DNA of 64,000 nt from Bremerella sp. P1 (GTDB lineage Bacteria > Planctomycetota > Planctomycetia > Pirellulales > Pirellulaceae), in the NCBI RefSeq assembly GCF_028748185.1, contig NZ_CP118164.1, positions 3,869,814-3,933,813 of the forward strand, given 5' to 3'. Positions 60,068 through 64,000 of the stretch are shown one piece after another. Position numbers and translations under genes: made by a program. Each line of letters starts with the position of its first letter. The stretch's first letter is position 1. The notes beneath the pieces were generated by a model that was given only the letters and a program-made list of their open reading frames with translations, made no database searches and was not told where the DNA came from.

Positions 60068-62911
60068 TTACGCCTTCAGGTTCTTCAGTGCCGCCGCAAG
60101 ATGCTTGCCGGTTATCGAATCCGGGTTGGCGGCGATCTCCTCAGGCGAGCCCATGGCAACCACATTCCCTCCTTCGTCGGCTGCCCCTGGGCCCAGGTCG
60201 ATGATGTAGTCGGCCGCCATCATCACATGGATGTTGTGCTCGACGACGATCAGCGAGTGGCCGATTTGCAGAAGATTCTCGAAGCAATCCAGCAGCTGCA
60301 CGATGTCGGCGAAGTGCAGGCCGGTGGTTGGTTCGTCCATCAGGAACAGCGTGCGAGCCTTTTTGGTGGTCGCCAGGTTACCGGCCAGCTTCAGTCGTTG
60401 GGCTTCCCCGCTGGAAAGCGTATTGGCTGGTTGACCAAGGCGAAGGTAGTCGAGGCCCACTTCGTTGAGCAGGTTCAGTTTCCCTTGCACCTTGGGCTGC
60501 CCGCGGAAGAAGACGAAGGCCTCGCGAACGGTCATGTTCAGCACGTCGGCAATGCTTTTGCCGCGGTAGGTGATCTCCAGGACTTCCTTCTTGTACCGCT
60601 GTCCTTTGCACTCAGGACACTTGACGTAGACATCGGCCATGAATTGCATATCAATGGCGATGTGACCGTCCCCATTGCAGCTTTCGCACCGGCCACCTTG
60701 GACGTTAAAGCTGAAATGACTGGCGGTCAGGTTTCGGGTTCGGGCCTGCATCGTCCCGGCAAAGACGTTGCGGATTTCGTCGAACGCCTTGATATAGGTA
60801 ACCGGGTTCGATCGCGGCGAACGTCCGATGGGCCCCTGATCAACCAGGACGACATCGTCAATTTGGCCATCGCCGAAGACATCGTCGTAAGGCAGGCTCT
60901 GGATATTCTCTTTCTTCTTACGTCGACACAGTGCCGGGTAAAGGGTTTGATCGACGAGCGAACTTTTGCCTGCCCCGGAAACGCCTGTGACAACCGTTAA
61001 AACGCCGAGCGGGAATTCGACTTCCAGGTTCTTGAGGTTATTGCCGCGTGCCCCCTTCAGGCGAACACGGCCATGTGTTGCCGTACGACGGTCGCGTTTG
61101 CGGACCACGCTGCGGTGACCGGAGAGGAACTCGCCGGTGAGACTATCTTCGTCCCCTTCGATTTCGGAAGGAGATCCTTGGAACATGATCTCTCCGCCCC
61201 GCTCCCCTGCCCCGGGGCCGAACTCGACGATTTGATCGGCGGCGCGAATCAGCGTCTCTTCGTGCTCAACGACAACCACCGTATTGCCGCGGTTTCGCAG
61301 GTCGACAATCGCTTCGTTAAGCCGGGTAATATCGCTTGGGTGAAGTCCGGCCGTGGGTTCGTCGAGCACGTACAGCATATTCACCAGGCTCGATCCGAGC
61401 GTACTAGTGAGGGTAACCCGCTGGGCCTCTCCTCCACTGAGCGTGCGTAGCGAGCGATCCAGCGCCAGGTAACCCAGGCCGACGATGCACAGGTACTCCA
61501 GGCGAGCAAGTACTTGCGGTAGCACTTGGCGGCAAAGGGCACTCTCGTAGGCACTCAGGTTTAATTGGCGGAAGTGCTCCAAGGCGTCCACGATCTTCAT
61601 CGAGGAGATCTCGGCGATGTTCTTTCCGTTGACGCGAACGGCCAGAGCCTCAGGACGGAGACGGGTTCCCAGGCAAGACTCGCACATACGAAAGCTTCGC
61701 CAGCGACTAAGGAATACCCGCATGTGCATCTTGTACTTGCGGCGCTCGAGCCAGGCAAAGAAACCTTTCAGGCCTCCGAATTCGCGCTCCGGTACGCCTT
61801 CAATGATCAAGTTGACCTGATCTTCGGTCAAATCACGATAAGGCGCGTTGATGGGAATGTCGTAGTCGGGAGCCAACGCGATCAGCTCTTCCAACTCGTG
61901 TTTATAGGCAGGCGTATTCCACGGCGCGATGGCCCCTTCGGCAATCGACTTGCGACGATCAGGGACAATCAGGTCCATGTCCATGTCGATGATGTTGCCG
62001 AAGCCTTCGCACTCGGGGCAGGCACCCAAGGGGCTGTTGAAGTTGAACAGCCGCGGGTCTGGCTCGATGAATTCCAGGTTGCATGCTTCGCAGCGAAGTT
62101 GACTGCTGTAGCGGAGGCTTTGCCAAGTCGTGCCATCAATTTCGACAGCACTTCCCTGCCCTTTTAGTTCGCCTTCTTCTTGCGGCTGGAGCAGAATCTC
62201 GCAGACTCCGTCCCCATGCGCGAAACCGGTTTCCAGCGATTCCCGGAGACGTTCAATCTTGAGCGATTCGAGCGTCAGGCGGTCGACCACCACTGATATC
62301 GATTCACCGGTTTCAAGTCGCTTGCTGAGGGCTTCGTCTTGTTCTGGGGTCAAGGAAACGGTTTGCCCGGCAACGATGGCCCGGACGAAGCCATCTTCAC
62401 GCAATTGCTCGATGACTCCTTCGTATTCGTCACTTTCGCAGGCAACAGGAAATGCGACCATCATCCGGCCGCTTCCCCCTGCCCCACAGATGTGATCCGC
62501 GACGCGGCCCGGTGTGTCTTTGGTAATTGGCTGGTCACAGCTAGGGCAAATGATGTTGCCGATCTTGCTGAAAAGTAGCCGAAGGTAATCGGTCGTTTCG
62601 GTTGCCGTCCCCACCGTAGAGCGGCTGGAACGCGTATCGTTCACCTTCGTCACCGCCAGGGCCGGAGGAATATTGTCGATCCGGTCCGCCTCGGGCTTTT
62701 CCAATCGATCGAGGAATTGCCGGGTGTACGCAGAGAAGCTTTCGATATATCGGCGCTGTCCCTCGGCGTAGAGCGTATCGAGGGCCATACTGGTCTTACC
62801 GCTCCCACTCACTCCGCAGAAGACGATCAGCTGGCGGTGTGGAATGTCGAGATCCACCTTTTTCAGGTTATGAACTTCGACCCCTCGGGCTTCAATCTGC
62901 AGTGTCGACAA
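60068..62911 (-). CDS. uvrA: UvrABC system protein A (excinuclease ABC subunit A)
   Basis: A 947-aa protein of normal length (E. coli about 940). Both ATPase modules are present: Walker A GVSGSGKTS near residue 33 and GVSGAGKSS near 650, signatures LSGGEAQRVTLT and LSSGEAQRLKLA (the second has Ser instead of Gly), and DEPTAGLH and DEPTTGLH Walker B strands. Zinc sites: CEACNLEF with CPECEGFG, and CESCNGDG with CPECKGQR. It recognises bulky DNA lesions and loads UvrB. The first 110 residues deviate from the E. coli form (PALAVTKVNDTRSSRSTVG). It heads an operon with the GH2-like gene, 41 bases downstream, and the ThiF-family gene. Confidence 0.92.
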   Translation of the reverse strand: MSTLQIEARGVEVHNLKKVDLDIPHRQLIVFCGVSGSGKTSMALDTLYAEGQRRYIESFSAYTRQFLDRLEKPEADRIDNIPPALAVTKVNDTRSSRSTVGTATETTDYLRLLFSKIGNIICPSCDQPITKDTPGRVADHICGAGGSGRMMVAFPVACESDEYEGVIEQLREDGFVRAIVAGQTVSLTPEQDEALSKRLETGESISVVVDRLTLESLKIERLRESLETGFAHGDGVCEILLQPQEEGELKGQGSAVEIDGTTWQSLRYSSQLRCEACNLEFIEPDPRLFNFNSPLGACPECEGFGNIIDMDMDLIVPDRRKSIAEGAIAPWNTPAYKHELEELIALAPDYDIPINAPYRDLTEDQVNLIIEGVPEREFGGLKGFFAWLERRKYKMHMRVFLSRWRSFRMCESCLGTRLRPEALAVRVNGKNIAEISSMKIVDALEHFRQLNLSAYESALCRQVLPQVLARLEYLCIVGLGYLALDRSLRTLSGGEAQRVTLTSTLGSSLVNMLYVLDEPTAGLHPSDITRLNEAIVDLRNRGNTVVVVEHEETLIRAADQIVEFGPGAGERGGEIMFQGSPSEIEGDEDSLTGEFLSGHRSVVRKRDRRTATHGRVRLKGARGNNLKNLEVEFPLGVLTVVTGVSGAGKSSLVDQTLYPALCRRKKKENIQSLPYDDVFGDGQIDDVVLVDQGPIGRSPRSNPVTYIKAFDEIRNVFAGTMQARTRNLTASHFSFNVQGGRCESCNGDGHIAIDMQFMADVYVKCPECKGQRYKKEVLEITYRGKSIADVLNMTVREAFVFFRGQPKVQGKLNLLNEVGLDYLRLGQPANTLSSGEAQRLKLAGNLATTKKARTLFLMDEPTTGLHFADIVQLLDCFENLLQIGHSLIVVEHNIHVMMAADYIIDLGPGAADEGGNVVAMGSPEEIAANPDSITGKHLAAALKNLKA

Positions 62912-63081
62912 GGTTCGCCTTTCTTCTGGACGGGATCCATCATGGCAAATGAATTTTTCATGGTAACGAGAATGTTGATGCGAGAATACCAGGGGGAGGA
63001 CTGTCCACTTGTTCAGGCCTTGGGGGTGGGATAAGTTTTCTTTCTACCGAGTACCCGTGTTTCACAGGGAGTCAATTGGCT

Positions 63082-63456
63082 ATGAAGATTCAGAACATCG
63101 ATCAAGGCGATTCGATGAAAGTCGAGATGGACGGTGTCGCTGGCTGCCAGGTAAAGCAGCTGATCAGCCAGCAGGATGGTGCCCCGCTGTTCGCGATGCG
63201 GCAGTTTGAAGTCGCCCCGGGAGGCTACACACCGCACCATCATCATCCCTATGAGCACGAGGTTTACGTGATCGCTGGGGAAGGCGTCATTTTGGAAAAT
63301 GACTCGCCACGACCGATCAAAGCCGGGGATGCCATTCTGGTTGAGCCAGACGAAATTCACCAATTTCGCAATACGGGAACTTCGCCGCTGAAGTTTCTAT
63401 GCTTGGTTCCCAACGCGGCCAACAACGCCCAATTTCCCCCTGAGTGCCAGGATTAG
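63082..63456 (+). CDS. Cupin domain protein (124 aa)
   Basis: A small cupin with metal-binding motif 1 HHHHPYEHEVYVIAGEG and motif 2 AGDAILVEPDEIHQF, giving three His and a Glu for the metal. The ATG at 63082 is chosen; a TTG six bases upstream has closer spacing to the AGGGAG ribosome site and is possible. Substrate is unknown. A single-domain cupin directly before ligA, with 65 bases between. Confidence 0.85.
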   Translation: MKIQNIDQGDSMKVEMDGVAGCQVKQLISQQDGAPLFAMRQFEVAPGGYTPHHHHPYEHEVYVIAGEGVILENDSPRPIKAGDAILVEPDEIHQFRNTGTSPLKFLCLVPNAANNAQFPPECQD

Positions 63457-63509
63457 CTCAGCCTTGTGGTCGCGGTCTCTCGAGTCCCAATCTCCGCTGG
63501 AACGAATAA

Positions 63510-64000
<491 letters not shown>

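Overview
The window reads as chromosome of a planctomycete, most likely a Pirellulaceae-type organism (Blastopirellula, Bremerella or Rhodopirellula-like). The reasons are the very large secreted proteins without recognisable domains, several short membrane proteins that begin with an NPFASP motif, a CPFC-plus-HEAT secreted protein, two DUF3299 proteins, a vWA/MoxR/DUF58 gene block, and scattered housekeeping genes instead of long classical operons. No rRNA, tRNA, insertion sequence, phage or CRISPR array was seen. Base composition looks even throughout, so there is no obvious island.

Layout. 1-4.5 kb: a TadG-like vWA pilus-assembly protein (cut by the window edge), an ATP-grasp ligase, a PlsC-like acyltransferase, a YfcE-like phosphodiesterase and RimI. 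4.7-14.6 kb: two overlapping genes for giant secreted, membrane-anchored proteins of 1146 and 2154 aa, one transcription unit with an extended -10 promoter. 15-18.6 kb: a SuhB-like phosphatase, a candidate structured small RNA with its own promoter and terminator, three small hypothetical genes and an ECF-type sigma factor with a strong terminator. 19.5-22.4 kb: a uronate-isomerase-like protein and two NPFASP membrane proteins. 21.6-30.8 kb: nine minus-strand genes that may be one operon (ABC ATPase, FtsX-type permease, CPFC/HEAT protein, two DUF3299 proteins, MFS transporter, EboE, esterase, DUF4013 protein), with a Fur-family-like dyad upstream.

31-33.3 kb: smpB, a LipB homologue that lacks the usual catalytic lysine, and lipA. 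33.4-38.7 kb: three exported proteins (a DUF11-type protein with a long disordered region carrying repeated RFS motifs, an all-HEAT protein, and a small secreted protein). 38.8-45.4 kb: a TVP38-type membrane protein, RpiB next to a Sua5-YwlE fusion, an NHL lipoprotein, a secreted zinc peptidase and a 2OG-Fe(II) oxygenase. 45.6-52.8 kb: a four-gene vWA/MoxR/DUF58/vWA operon. 52.8-58 kb: a membrane metallophosphoesterase, a PAS-GAF-REC protein, a catalytically dead retropepsin-like protein followed by an in-frame SHD1-like remnant, and a TerB-like protein. 58.1-64 kb: the uvrA / GH2-like / ThiF-family operon, then a cupin gene and the start of ligA.

Genes likely to work together: LipB with LipA in lipoate synthesis; the Sua5-YwlE fusion with RpiB, the same partners as Bacillus ywlC-ywlE-ywlF; the MoxR ATPase with the DUF58 and vWA membrane proteins; the ABC pair with the DUF3299 proteins in an export or metal-related system. 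The best candidates for undescribed biology are the long DUF3299/ABC/EboE operon, the giant-protein pair, the small RNA near 16.0 kb and the RFS-motif protein.
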